From assembly GCA_023390695.1 (NCBI GenBank), contig JAEWCJ010000269.1:1-12047 (forward strand): DNA of 12,047 bases, given 5' to 3'. The notes below the pieces were generated by a model that was not told the DNA's origin, did no database searches, and worked only from the letters and a program-made list of their open reading frames with translations. Position 1 is the first letter of the stretch. Each line of letters begins with the position of its first letter. Source of the stretch: Pseudomonadota bacterium. GTDB lineage: Bacteria; Pseudomonadota; Alphaproteobacteria; Rhizobiales; Xanthobacteraceae. A program made the translations under genes and the position numbers. This document shows, piece by piece, positions 1 to 7,295 of this stretch.

Positions 1-2
1 GG

Positions 3-1340
3 ATCGATGCCGGCCGCCGCGCCTGGCTGCGTGCGGCCTCTGCCGCCGGCGCCGGCGTCATCATGTGCGGGATCGCGCTGCTTTTTGTGTGGCTGGCCTG
101 GCCGCTGTCGCGCTGGTTCGGCGCGGCAGCCGATCTGAACGCGCCTTTGCGCCTGCTCGTTCCAGCCCTGGCCAATGCGGTCGTTCTCATCGGCGCCTAT
201 CTGGCCGCCGCCTCATTGGCCTGGGGCATGGCCGACGCCGCGATGGACCAGCCGCGCGATCTTCCGGCTTTCGATCCGCCGGCGACTGCGGAGCCGAACG
301 GGCGCAAATGGCGCGTCGTGCATTTGTCGGACCTGCATATTGTCGGCGAGCGCTACGGCTTCCGCATCGAATGCGGCCGGGCGGGCCCGCGCGGCAATGA
401 CCGGCTCGCGCGGCTGCTCGCCCGGCTCGATGCCATTCACACGCAAGCGCCGCTCGACCTCGTGCTCATCACCGGCGACATCACCGATGCCGGGCGCTCG
501 ACCGAGTGGGCGGAATTCCTGCGCGCGCTTGACAAATATCCGGCGCTGGCACAACGCACGCTGCTGCTGCCCGGCAATCACGACGTCAACATTGTCGATC
601 GTGCCAACCCGGCTCGTCTGGATCTGCCCGGCAGCCCGGGCAAGCGTCTGCGGCAGATGCGGGCGCTCTCGGCCATGGCGGCCATGCAGGGCGACAAGGT
701 CCGTGTCGTCGATCTCGCGGCGCGGCGGATGAGCTCCACCCTTTCGGATGCGTTGAGTCCGCACCGGGAAGCCATTGCGACATTCGCCGATACCGGCACG
801 CTGCGGCTTTCGCACCGGCTGGAAAAAATCTGGGCGGAGGTGTTTCCGATGGTGCTGCCGCCGGACAGCGATGACGGTCTCGGCGTCCTCCTGCTCAACT
901 CCAACGCGGAGACGCATTTTTCCTTTACCAATGCGCTTGGCATGGTCTCCGCCGAGCAGGCTCTCGCCATCGTGGCCGCCACCCGCCAATATCCGCGCGC
1001 GCGCTGGATCGTCGCGCTGCATCATCATCTGATCGAATATCCCAAGCCGGCCAAGGCGTTCTCGGAGCGGATCGGCACCGCGCTGATCAACGGCACCTGG
1101 TTCGTGCGCCAGCTCCAGTCGCTGGGGGAAAGGGTGGTGGTGATGCACGGGCATCGTCACATCGACTGGATCGGCCATTGCGGCAATGTCCGCATCGTCT
1201 CCGCGCCGTCGCCGGTCATGGAGGCGACCGACGATCTGCCGACCTGCTTCTACATCCACACGCTCGCCGCCGCCGCCGATGGCCGGCTCTGCTTGCTGTC
1301 GCCGGAACGGGTCGAGATTGCGGGGGAGGCGGATCGCTGA
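3..1340 (+). CDS. Membrane-anchored calcineurin-like metallophosphoesterase (5' partial)
   Basis: Predicted binuclear-metal phosphoesterase of the calcineurin-like superfamily; substrate unknown. Numbering from the ATG at 63, the metal-binding motifs appear in family order: SDLH (89-92), GDIT (138-141), GNHD (171-174), a HHH run (319-321) and HGHRH (361-365). The N-terminus is hydrophobic, with likely membrane segments at about residues 1-20 and 29-54, so the catalytic domain is probably tethered to the inner membrane. The reading frame stays open upstream of the ATG to the window edge and encodes a basic stretch (GRRAWLR) leading into the first hydrophobic segment, so the true start probably lies outside the window; the ATG at 63 is the first in-window alternative. 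It ends 9 bp before the end of the convergent AI-2E-type gene. The fold is secure. Cyclic-nucleotide phosphodiesterase activity is possible but cannot be read from these motifs. Confidence 0.88.
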   Translation: MDAGRRAWLRAASAAGAGVIMCGIALLFVWLAWPLSRWFGAAADLNAPLRLLVPALANAVVLIGAYLAAASLAWGMADAAMDQPRDLPAFDPPATAEPNGRKWRVVHLSDLHIVGERYGFRIECGRAGPRGNDRLARLLARLDAIHTQAPLDLVLITGDITDAGRSTEWAEFLRALDKYPALAQRTLLLPGNHDVNIVDRANPARLDLPGSPGKRLRQMRALSAMAAMQGDKVRVVDLAARRMSSTLSDALSPHREAIATFADTGTLRLSHRLEKIWAEVFPMVLPPDSDDGLGVLLLNSNAETHFSFTNALGMVSAEQALAIVAATRQYPRARWIVALHHHLIEYPKPAKAFSERIGTALINGTWFVRQLQSLGERVVVMHGHRHIDWIGHCGNVRIVSAPSPVMEATDDLPTCFYIHTLAAAADGRLCLLSPERVEIAGEADR

Positions 1341-1349
1341 GCGGACCGG

Positions 1350-2393
1350 CTAGGCCGCTTCCGTCGCCGGAATCTGGTCGGGCGCGCCGAACAGGTCGGA
1401 CACCCAGCGGCTGGACGGATGTTCGGCGCAGAAGGTGAGGATGGCGATGGCGATCGGAACGCCGATAAAGGCGCCGAAAAAGCCCCACAGATAGGCCCAG
1501 AAAAACACCGAAAACAGCACCACAAAGGGGGAAATGGCCAGCGCGCTTCCGGAGATGCGCGGTTCGATATAGCTGCCGATCACGAACTGGATGATGCTCA
1601 GGCAGACAAAAACCAGCAGCGCCGCCTGCCAGGACTCGAATTGCCCCAGCGCGTAAAGGGTCGGAAACATGGTGGCGACGAACGGCCCGATGAAGGGGAT
1701 GTAGTTGAGCGCAAACGCGATCACGCCCCATTCGGTGGCAAGCTGCAGCCCCGAGGCGGCCGCCAGCGCCCAGACCATGACGCCGGTGGCGAGACTCATC
1801 GCCGTCCGGATCAGCATGTAGCTGCGGAATTTCGCGGCGATCTTCGTGCTGCCGTGGAGCAGGATGCGTGCGGCTTCCCGGCCTTTCATCGCCTGCAGCT
1901 TGCGCCTGATGCCGTCGACCTCCAGCAGCCCGAGGATCACATACACGACCACCACCAGCCAGAAGGTGACGGTGGTGTTGAGGCGCATGGTGACCCCCTG
2001 CATGGTGCGGATCACCCAGCCCATGTTGAAATGCTCGGCCCATAAACCCGCGACCACGATGCCGTGGCCTTCCAGCCAGCCGGTCACCTGCTCATAGAAG
2101 GTCTGGAAACGCCCGGCCTCGGCGATCAGCGCACGCCCGACGCTGCCGAAGCTCCAGGACAGCAGCGAGGCAAAGATCAGGAAAACCGCGATGCTGGCGC
2201 TGATCACGATGGCCAAAGCCAGCAACTGCGGCAGATACGTCTGCAACCGGCTCTGCATCGGCCACACGACTGCGATAATGAAGAGCGCACAGAAAACCGG
2301 AGCAATCACGGAGCTGGCGACACTGAACGCCGCCATCACCGCGATCGCGGCAATGGCGCCCAGTGTCGTGCGAATCCAGCGATCTGCAGCCAT
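1350..2393 (-). CDS. AI-2E/PerM-family (formerly UPF0118) transporter-like membrane protein
   Basis: A 347-residue polytopic inner-membrane protein of the AI-2E/PerM family. Members have been linked to autoinducer-2 export, ion antiport or permease roles, and the substrate here is unknown. Hydrophobic segments lie at about 11-44, 58-80, 140-160, 196-216, 222-246, 257-278 and 286-322. The family signatures are NYIPFIGPFVA (230-240), IEPRISGSALAISP (276-289) and LWGFFGAFIGVPI (301-313). Between TM2 and TM3 sits the typical soluble, amphipathic section (about 81-139). The frame extends 7 codons upstream to a TTG, but I chose the ATG at 2393 because it begins just before the basic/hydrophobic N-terminus and TTG would need a poor ribosome site. 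It is convergent with the phosphoesterase and appears monocistronic. Family assignment is strong, transported species not. Confidence 0.9.
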   Translation of the reverse strand: MAADRWIRTTLGAIAAIAVMAAFSVASSVIAPVFCALFIIAVVWPMQSRLQTYLPQLLALAIVISASIAVFLIFASLLSWSFGSVGRALIAEAGRFQTFYEQVTGWLEGHGIVVAGLWAEHFNMGWVIRTMQGVTMRLNTTVTFWLVVVVYVILGLLEVDGIRRKLQAMKGREAARILLHGSTKIAAKFRSYMLIRTAMSLATGVMVWALAAASGLQLATEWGVIAFALNYIPFIGPFVATMFPTLYALGQFESWQAALLVFVCLSIIQFVIGSYIEPRISGSALAISPFVVLFSVFFWAYLWGFFGAFIGVPIAIAILTFCAEHPSSRWVSDLFGAPDQIPATEAA

Positions 2394-2618
2394 GGTCCGA
2401 ATCCCGCTTGGCAAGCCCGATCATAATGGCGTCCCCGCTCTCTGTCGCAAGGAATGCGGTGGAGCAGCGCCAGGCCGTGCCGGCTGGTGGACGCAGCGGC
2501 TTTAGCTCAAATTGTCGGCGCGCATGACGGGTTTGTGAGCGGGGCCGGCATATCCTCGGCTGGGCAGACGCTTGGGATGTCCCTAGACTTCTGGCTTTCA
2601 TAACCAGGGAGTGAACCG
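2394..2618. other. Intergenic region between divergent genes, no gene seen
   Basis: This 225-bp gap separates the starts of the leftward AI-2E-type gene and the rightward small Arg/Trp-rich gene, so it must hold both promoters. Short frames cross it, but they are extensions or shadows of neighbouring frames with no recognisable protein features. I could not pick out a convincing -35/-10 pair or operator. Confidence 0.5.
2606..2611 (+). promoter_or_regulatory. Shine-Dalgarno for the small Arg/Trp-rich gene
   Basis: AGGGAG lies 7 nt before the ATG at 2619. It is one of the better ribosome sites in the window and the main nucleotide-level support that this short frame is translated. Confidence 0.6.
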
Positions 2619-2885
2619 ATGGTCGCAATCGATCGCCGTGCTCTGCTCAGGGATGTCCTGCCTGGCGCTATCGTCGTCGCCGCCGGAATTACGACTGTGG
2701 GCGTCAGTCTCTTGCCGAAAGCCGCAGAGGCGATGCCGTTGGCGACCGACAAGACGAATGCTTTGAAGATTGGAGACCGTGCCGAGAAAGCTCAGGTCGT
2801 TGTGGTGCCGCCGCGCCGCCGCCGCCGTGGCCGTCGCTGGGTCTGCTGGTGGCATCGTGGGCGCCGCGTGTGCGGCTGGCGTTAG
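2619..2885 (+). CDS. Small exported Arg/Trp-rich protein with RR-type signal
   Basis: An 88-residue protein of unknown function. The N-terminus has an RR pair (6-7) followed by a hydrophobic segment (13-32) and an A-E-A motif (36-38) that fits signal-peptidase cleavage. The export route could be Tat-like, but the RR context (DRRALLRD) is not a perfect Tat consensus. After a short linker comes VVVPP and a strongly basic tail: residues 66-88 hold 11 Arg, 4 Trp and 2 Cys (76 and 85), with the spaced elements CWWHRGRR and VCGWR. I recall similar short proteins in Bradyrhizobium-type genomes, sometimes carrying uninformative 'protamine-like' labels. A good AGGGAG site precedes the ATG. The mature chain would be small, cationic and possibly disulfide-linked in the periplasm. 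Binding to an anionic surface polymer, nucleic acid or lipid is conjecture. Confidence 0.72.
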   Translation: MVAIDRRALLRDVLPGAIVVAAGITTVGVSLLPKAAEAMPLATDKTNALKIGDRAEKAQVVVVPPRRRRRGRRWVCWWHRGRRVCGWR

Positions 2886-2923
2886 CGGCAACTGGAATTG
2901 ATCGCATCAATCTGACCGCGCAG

Positions 2924-2949
2924 GGCGCCATGATCGCCGTCATGGCGTC
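2924..2949. terminator. Hairpin between convergent genes, candidate bidirectional terminator
   Basis: CGCCATGA (2926-2933) and TCATGGCG (2940-2947) form a perfect 8-bp stem around a 6-nt loop. One G-T pair and one G-C pair outside extend it to about 10 bp. It sits in the 85-bp gap between the stops of the small Arg/Trp-rich gene (+) and the SDR gene (-), where a terminator for both is expected. No T-tract follows on either strand, so intrinsic termination is uncertain. Confidence 0.5.
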
Positions 2950-2970
2950 GCCGGTCCTGACTTGCATGCG

Positions 2971-3852
2971 TCACCGGCGGTGCAGCGCGCGCAGGCCCTC
3001 GCGATAGGTCGGATAGGCGAGCCGTATGCCAAGCGCCTGTTTCATGCGGGTGTTGCGCGCGCGCTTGCTCTCGGCATAGAAGCTGCGCGCCATCGGCGAC
3101 ATGCTGTCCTTGATATCGTCGAAGGGGATTTCGGGCGGCGGCTCCACGCCGAGCAGGCCGGCGGCGTAGGTGATGAGATCCTGCGCGGGAGCCGGCTCGT
3201 CGTCGCAGATATTGAAGAGGCCGCCGGCGCGCCGGGCATAAGCGGCGTCGATCGCCTGCGCGATGTCGTCGACATGGATGCGGTTGAAGACCTGCCCCGG
3301 CTTGGCGATGCGCCTGGCCTCGCCGCGCGCGAGGGTGGCCAGCGCGTTGCGGCCGGGGCCGTAAATGCCGGGCAGGCGGAAGATCGCGACCGGCAAGCCG
3401 GTCCGCTGGCCGAAGGCCTGCCATTCCTGCTCGGCCTGCAGGCGCTCCTGGCTGCGCGGCGATATGGGATTGGCCGGTGTCGTTTCGTCCACCCAGCCGC
3501 CGGCGTGGTCGCCATAGACGCCGATGGTGGAGAGATAGACGACCGTCCGTAATCGCGGAGCCTTCTGCAATGCGGCGGAATAATGCCGCAGGGCAGGATC
3601 GCCGTCCGCATCCGGCGGGATCGAGACAATCAGCAACGCGGCATCGGCCAGCGCCGAAGCCAGTGCGACTTCGGCCTGCGGGTCATGAAAAAGGAAGGGC
3701 TCGACCGCGCAGCCGCCAAGGCCGTCCCGGCGCAGACGATCGGCTTTCTCCGTGCTGCGCACCGTTCCGGCAATGCGATCAAACTGCGCGCCATAGGCAG
3801 CGATATAGGCATTCGCCGTATAGCTGAACCCGAAGCAGATCAGCGTGCTCAT
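2971..3852 (-). CDS. Atypical SDR / NAD(P)-binding epimerase-like protein (YeeZ-like)
   Basis: A 293-residue Rossmann-fold protein of the short-chain dehydrogenase/reductase superfamily, close in layout to YeeZ-type atypical SDRs. An N-terminal beta strand and glycine-containing loop (FGFSYTA, 7-13) replace the usual GxxGxxG. STIGVYGDH (108-116), RLPGIYGPGR (159-168) and NRIHVDDIA (190-198) are the typical extended-SDR core blocks. The catalytic YxxxK is not conserved: in the matching block PRSQERLQAE (132-141) the Tyr and Lys positions are Arg133 and Arg137. It may therefore bind a nucleotide without classic SDR catalysis. Its ATG overlaps the TGA of the upstream flavin oxidoreductase gene by 4 bp (ATGA), so the two are very likely co-transcribed and translationally coupled. 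The role with that enzyme is inferred only from linkage. Confidence 0.85.
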   Translation of the reverse strand: MSTLICFGFSYTANAYIAAYGAQFDRIAGTVRSTEKADRLRRDGLGGCAVEPFLFHDPQAEVALASALADAALLIVSIPPDADGDPALRHYSAALQKAPRLRTVVYLSTIGVYGDHAGGWVDETTPANPISPRSQERLQAEQEWQAFGQRTGLPVAIFRLPGIYGPGRNALATLARGEARRIAKPGQVFNRIHVDDIAQAIDAAYARRAGGLFNICDDEPAPAQDLITYAAGLLGVEPPPEIPFDDIKDSMSPMARSFYAESKRARNTRMKQALGIRLAYPTYREGLRALHRR

Positions 3853-5315
3853 GAAACCTTTTGCGGCGGTCGCCAGTCCGGCGCGGTGAGGCGGCGCTTG
3901 CCGTCGGGAGTCAGCCGCGTGCCGGGACTGTCGAGATTATGCTTGTCCCAGAGCTGGCAGGTCACGGTCTTGTGCTTCTGGTCGAGCCCTTCGCAGTAAT
4001 TGGTGAACTCGCACATGCGCACGCTGTCGCCGAGACCGAGCCTGATCTTGCGGAACCAGTCGGGATCGGCGAGTGATTGCCGCGCCGCGCCGACGATGTC
4101 GCAGACGCCGTCGGCCAGTTGTTTCTCGGCCATCTCGAAATTGTGGATGCCGCCAGCGCAGACGACGGGCGTCTCAAGTCCGGCATCGCGGATCGCCGTG
4201 CGGATCGCGGCGGTCGGATCGGCATTGCGGCCGAACGGACCGCGCTCGTCGGAGATAAATTGCGGCATGCATTCATAGCCGCTCGGCCCCGTATAGGGAT
4301 AGGCGGCTGAGCCGACGCCGGGCTGCTTGGCATCGTCGAATTTGCCGCCGCGCGAGGTGGAAATGAAATCCATGCCGGCCTTGGCGAAGGCGACCCCGAA
4401 CGGGACGGTGTCGTCGGTCGCGTTGCCGCCATCGATGCATTCTTCCGCGAGATAGCGGCAGCCCACCGCATAGTCGTGCCCGACGCGTTCGCGCACCGCC
4501 GCGAAGACCTCGAGCGGCAGCCGCATCCGCTTCTCGCGCGCACCGCCATAGCCGTCCTCGCGCGTGTTGGTGCGGGAGAGGAAGGAGGCCATCGTATAGG
4601 CGTGCGCATAATGCAGCTCGACGCCGTCAAAACCCGCTTCACGCGCGCGCGCAGCCGCGTCCGCGAACAGGCCGGGCAGCACCTGCGGCAGGTTGCGGAT
4701 GTGCGGCAGATGCATGTCGGTGACACGCTCGCGATAGCCGAATTGCAGCGCCTCGTATTCCGTCGGCGTCAGCGTTTGCAGCAACTGTTCGTCGTTCAGT
4801 GCCGCCAGCGCCTTGCGCACATCGGTCTCGCTCATCGCCGGGTCGTCGAAGGCCTGACGGTGCCGATCGGTGATCTCCAGAAAACGCTCGAAGAATTTCG
4901 CGCGATCCGGTCTGCGTCGAATGGACAGGAAATCGATGAGCTGGATGAATAGCCGCGTCTCGCCCTCGCTCGCCTCACGCACGGCATCGGTCAGCTTGCG
5001 CAGGCCCTCGAGATAGCGGTCATGCCCGATCCGCATCAGCGGGCCGCTCGGGATGTCGCGGATGCCGGTGGCCTCCACGACAATCGCGCCGGGGCGTCCG
5101 CGCGCAAACCGCGCGTACCATTCGATCACCGCATCGGTGACGAAGCCGTCCTCGGTGGCGCGCCAGGGCACCATCGCCGGAATCCATGTGCGCTGCAAAA
5201 GGGTGAGCGGGCCGAGCTCGACCTTGGAGAACAGACGCGATGTCTCCGCTTCCTCACGCGAGGGCATGCGGCCGGCTTTGGGCTCAAAGCGGATGCGTTG
5301 CGGAGGACGCCACAT
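3849..5315 (-). CDS. Old-yellow-enzyme-family NADH:flavin oxidoreductase with degenerate Fe-S cysteine motif
   Basis: A 488-residue FMN-dependent TIM-barrel reductase of the OYE / 2,4-dienoyl-CoA reductase superfamily. The N-terminal barrel block is QRTWIPAMVPWRATEDGFVT (41-60). The family signature HYAHAYTMASFLSRTNTREDGYGG spans 235-258, and the FMN-phosphate region is CAGGIHNFEMAE (386-397) through VGAARQSLADPDW (408-420). At the C-terminus, C435-x2-T438-x2-C441-x11-C453 resembles the 4Fe-4S site of FadH-type reductases but has Thr in place of the second Cys. The second, FAD/NAD-binding half of FadH-type enzymes is absent. An extra segment at about 130-200 interrupts the usual substrate-side loop (QLIDFLSIRRR in place of Q-x-x-H-x-G-R). 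I kept the ATG at 5315 because the N-terminal MWRPP fits the family as I remember it. The gene diverges from the CoA ligase across a palindrome and is coupled to the SDR gene. The substrate is unknown, probably an unsaturated or aromatic-derived carbonyl or CoA compound. Confidence 0.88.
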   Translation of the reverse strand: MWRPPQRIRFEPKAGRMPSREEAETSRLFSKVELGPLTLLQRTWIPAMVPWRATEDGFVTDAVIEWYARFARGRPGAIVVEATGIRDIPSGPLMRIGHDRYLEGLRKLTDAVREASEGETRLFIQLIDFLSIRRRPDRAKFFERFLEITDRHRQAFDDPAMSETDVRKALAALNDEQLLQTLTPTEYEALQFGYRERVTDMHLPHIRNLPQVLPGLFADAAARAREAGFDGVELHYAHAYTMASFLSRTNTREDGYGGAREKRMRLPLEVFAAVRERVGHDYAVGCRYLAEECIDGGNATDDTVPFGVAFAKAGMDFISTSRGGKFDDAKQPGVGSAAYPYTGPSGYECMPQFISDERGPFGRNADPTAAIRTAIRDAGLETPVVCAGGIHNFEMAEKQLADGVCDIVGAARQSLADPDWFRKIRLGLGDSVRMCEFTNYCEGLDQKHKTVTCQLWDKHNLDSPGTRLTPDGKRRLTAPDWRPPQKVS

Positions 5316-5334
5316 ACGGACTCTCGAAATATAG

Positions 5335-5346
5335 TTTAAGCTTAAA
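5335..5346. promoter_or_regulatory. Palindromic candidate operator TTTAAGCTTAAA in divergent promoter region
   Basis: A perfect 12-bp palindrome in the 84-bp gap between the starts of the OYE gene (-) and the CoA ligase gene (+). Outside it there is one mismatch and then a further matching A/T pair. It is strikingly AT-rich against the surrounding GC-rich DNA and lies beside TATAGT (5330-5335) on the + strand and TATATT (complement of 5328-5333) on the - strand, which could be -10 elements. A dimeric repressor of the MarR or a similar family, responding to an aromatic acid or its CoA ester, would suit the context. No such regulator gene is next to it in this window. Confidence 0.55.
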
Positions 5347-5399
5347 GTTTCCCGGAGGGGGCGTCAACCGCCCGCGGCGTGCGCGCCGGCGGTTGTCAT

Positions 5400-7049
5400 A
5401 TGTACCGTCTGCACGATAGCTTTGGTTTCATGCTCGACCCTTCCGCCTACACCGATTCCTTCGCACGCGATCATCTCCCTCCGGCCGATCTCTGGCCGGC
5501 ATTGCGCAATGCGGATCCGGCGGCCGTCGCGTATCCGAAACATTTCAATGCGGCAGCGGAATTGCTGGACGCGGCTGTCGCGAAAGGGTGGGGTGCGCGG
5601 CCCGCGATCCGCACGCCGGAAACCGTCCTCAGTTATGCCGAATTGCTGGATCGCGCCAACCGGATCGCGGCGGTGCTGGTGAACGATCTGGGCCTGGCGC
5701 CGGGCAACCGCGTGCTGCTGCGCTCGGCCAACAATCCGATGCTGGCGGCGGCGTGGCTCGGGGTGCTGAAGGCCGGCGGCATCGTCGTCGCCACCATGCC
5801 GCTGCTGCGCACGCGGGAATTGGCCTACATCCAGAAGAAGGCGGATGTGCAATTCGCCATCTGCGATGCGCGGCTGACGGATGAATGGCGCGGCGTGACG
5901 GATGCAGCTGCGCAGGTGCGCACGCTTTATTTCAACGGCGATGCCGACGGCAGCCTCGAAACACGCATGGCCGCGCAAAGCGGCACGTTCGAGAACGTCA
6001 TCGTCTCGCATCACGATGTCGGCCTGATCGCCTTCACCTCCGGCACGACGGGCTCGGCCAAGGCGACGATGCATTTCCATCGCGACATTCTCGCGATCTC
6101 GGACTGCTTTCCGCGCTTCCTGCAGATCGAGCCTGACGATGTGTTCGTGGGCAGCGCGCCCTTCGCATTCACCTTCGGCCTCGGCGCGATGCTGCTCTTT
6201 CCGCTGCGGCACGGCGCCTCGGCGGTGCTGCTGGAGCAGGCGACACCGGACGCCCTGCTGGGCGCGATCCGGCAACATCGCGTCACCCGGCTGTTCACCG
6301 TCCCGACGCTGTATCGCGCCATGGCCACGCAAGTGCCGGGCCACGACGTCTCAAGCCTGAAGACCTGCATTTCCTCCGGCGAGCATCTGCCGCCGTCGGT
6401 GTTCGAGGGATGGAGGGCGGCGACCGGCCTGACGCTGCGCAACAGCATCGGTTCGACCGAGATGCTGCACGCCTTTCTGGCGATGCCGGACGGAGAGGTG
6501 AGACCGCAGGCGGTCGGCAAGCCGTTGCCCGGCTATGAAGCGGCCGTGGTGGATGACGACATGAATCCCTTGCCGCCGAACACGGTGGGGCGTCTCGCCG
6601 TGCGCGGGCCGACCGGCTGCCGCTATCTCGACGATGCCGAGCGGCAGAAGATCTATGTCAGGGATGGATGGAATCTGACCGGCGATGCCTTCCTCGTCGA
6701 TGACGAGGGCTATTTCTGTTACCACGCGCGCTCCGACGACATGATCGTCAGTTCCGGCTACAACATCTCCGGTGCCGAGATCGAGGAGGTGCTGCTCAAC
6801 CATCCCGAGGTGAGGGAATGCGCGGTGGTCGGTCTGCCGGACGCGCAGCGCGGGCAGATCGTCACCGCTTTCATCGTCCTGAAGGACGAACGGGCGGCCG
6901 GCGAGAGCCTGACCAAGGGCCTGCAGGATTTCGTCAAATCGGCGATCGCGCCTTACAAATATCCGCGCGCCATCCGCTATCTCTCAGCTCTGCCGAAGAC
7001 GGATTCCGGCAAGATCCAGCGGCATGTGCTGCGCAACGGCGGGATATGA
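5400..7049 (+). CDS. AMP-forming aromatic acyl-CoA ligase (2-aminobenzoate/benzoate-CoA ligase-like)
   Basis: A 549-residue member of the ANL adenylating superfamily. It would activate a carboxylate with ATP and CoA to give an acyl-CoA, AMP and PPi. The N-terminus (SAYTDSFARDHLPPADLWP, 15-33) and the YPKHFNAAAELLD block resemble 2-aminobenzoate-CoA and benzoate-CoA ligases. Core motifs present are the P-loop TSGTTGSAK (213-221), A5 NSIGSTE (348-354), TGD (427-429), the A8 hinge RSDDMIVSSGYNISGAEIE (444-462) and the A10 catalytic lysine K538 in DSGK. Length is normal for the family and nothing is missing. The frame can also start at a GTG at 5379; I prefer the ATG at 5400, although its CGGCGG ribosome site is weak. 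The gene diverges from the OYE/SDR pair, probably under shared control through the palindrome at 5335. Exact acid substrate (aminobenzoate, benzoate or another aryl acid) is not determined. Confidence 0.9.
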   Translation: MYRLHDSFGFMLDPSAYTDSFARDHLPPADLWPALRNADPAAVAYPKHFNAAAELLDAAVAKGWGARPAIRTPETVLSYAELLDRANRIAAVLVNDLGLAPGNRVLLRSANNPMLAAAWLGVLKAGGIVVATMPLLRTRELAYIQKKADVQFAICDARLTDEWRGVTDAAAQVRTLYFNGDADGSLETRMAAQSGTFENVIVSHHDVGLIAFTSGTTGSAKATMHFHRDILAISDCFPRFLQIEPDDVFVGSAPFAFTFGLGAMLLFPLRHGASAVLLEQATPDALLGAIRQHRVTRLFTVPTLYRAMATQVPGHDVSSLKTCISSGEHLPPSVFEGWRAATGLTLRNSIGSTEMLHAFLAMPDGEVRPQAVGKPLPGYEAAVVDDDMNPLPPNTVGRLAVRGPTGCRYLDDAERQKIYVRDGWNLTGDAFLVDDEGYFCYHARSDDMIVSSGYNISGAEIEEVLLNHPEVRECAVVGLPDAQRGQIVTAFIVLKDERAAGESLTKGLQDFVKSAIAPYKYPRAIRYLSALPKTDSGKIQRHVLRNGGI

Positions 7050-7274
7050 GTCCAGAAGGCTCTTGATCAGATCGCCGGCGGACGGCTCGACAATGCCGCT
7101 GCCCTGCAACGCGCCGGCGACCAGCCAGGCGAACAGAAGCAGCCCGAGAAACATCACGAAGAACAGCGTGAACAATATCATCGACACGCGCTTGGCCAGC
7201 AGCGAGACATTGGCGAAGCCGAGCGCGCCGGCAACCAGCGACAGGACAAGAAACAGAATCGCCCATTTCAACAT
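6984..7274 (-). CDS. DUF1328-type small membrane protein with C-terminal extension
   Basis: The first 56 residues (MLKWAILFLVLSLVAGALGF onward) match the DUF1328/YtjA type of short two-helix inner-membrane protein, with hydrophobic helices at about 5-22 and 30-56. Family members usually stop near 50-60 residues. Here the frame continues for 40 more polar residues, and residues 76-96 are encoded antisense to the end of the CoA ligase gene. The frame also opens further upstream, but the ATG at 7274 is chosen because it begins exactly at the conserved MLKWA start and has GAGG a few bases before it. Function of the family is unknown; some members are reported as stress or envelope associated. The extension could be a family variant or the result of a lost stop codon. 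Confidence 0.75.
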   Translation of the reverse strand: MLKWAILFLVLSLVAGALGFANVSLLAKRVSMILFTLFFVMFLGLLLFAWLVAGALQGSGIVEPSAGDLIKSLLDSYPAVAQHMPLDLAGIRLRQS

Positions 7275-7295
7275 GCGTGCGAACCTCGTGCTTTT

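Noticed and set aside
213..1259. Long open frame antisense to the phosphoesterase (348 codons)
   Set aside because: It is rich in His, Arg, Gln and Asp with no domain, as expected for the opposite strand of a GC-rich gene; the + strand carries all five phosphoesterase motifs.
1419..2045. Open frame antisense to the AI-2E-type gene (208 codons)
   Set aside because: Highly polar, repetitive His/Asp/Gln composition; the minus strand encodes clear membrane helices and family motifs.
5338..5343. AAGCTT in the divergent gap, a restriction-site sequence that could hint at a cloning junction
   Set aside because: It is the centre of a natural 12-bp palindrome in a sensible promoter position, with coherent genes on both sides and no vector sequence.
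5364..6344. Open frame antisense to the CoA ligase (326 codons)
   Set aside because: No recognisable domain; it opposes the ANL P-loop region, and would also run through the palindrome-side leader.
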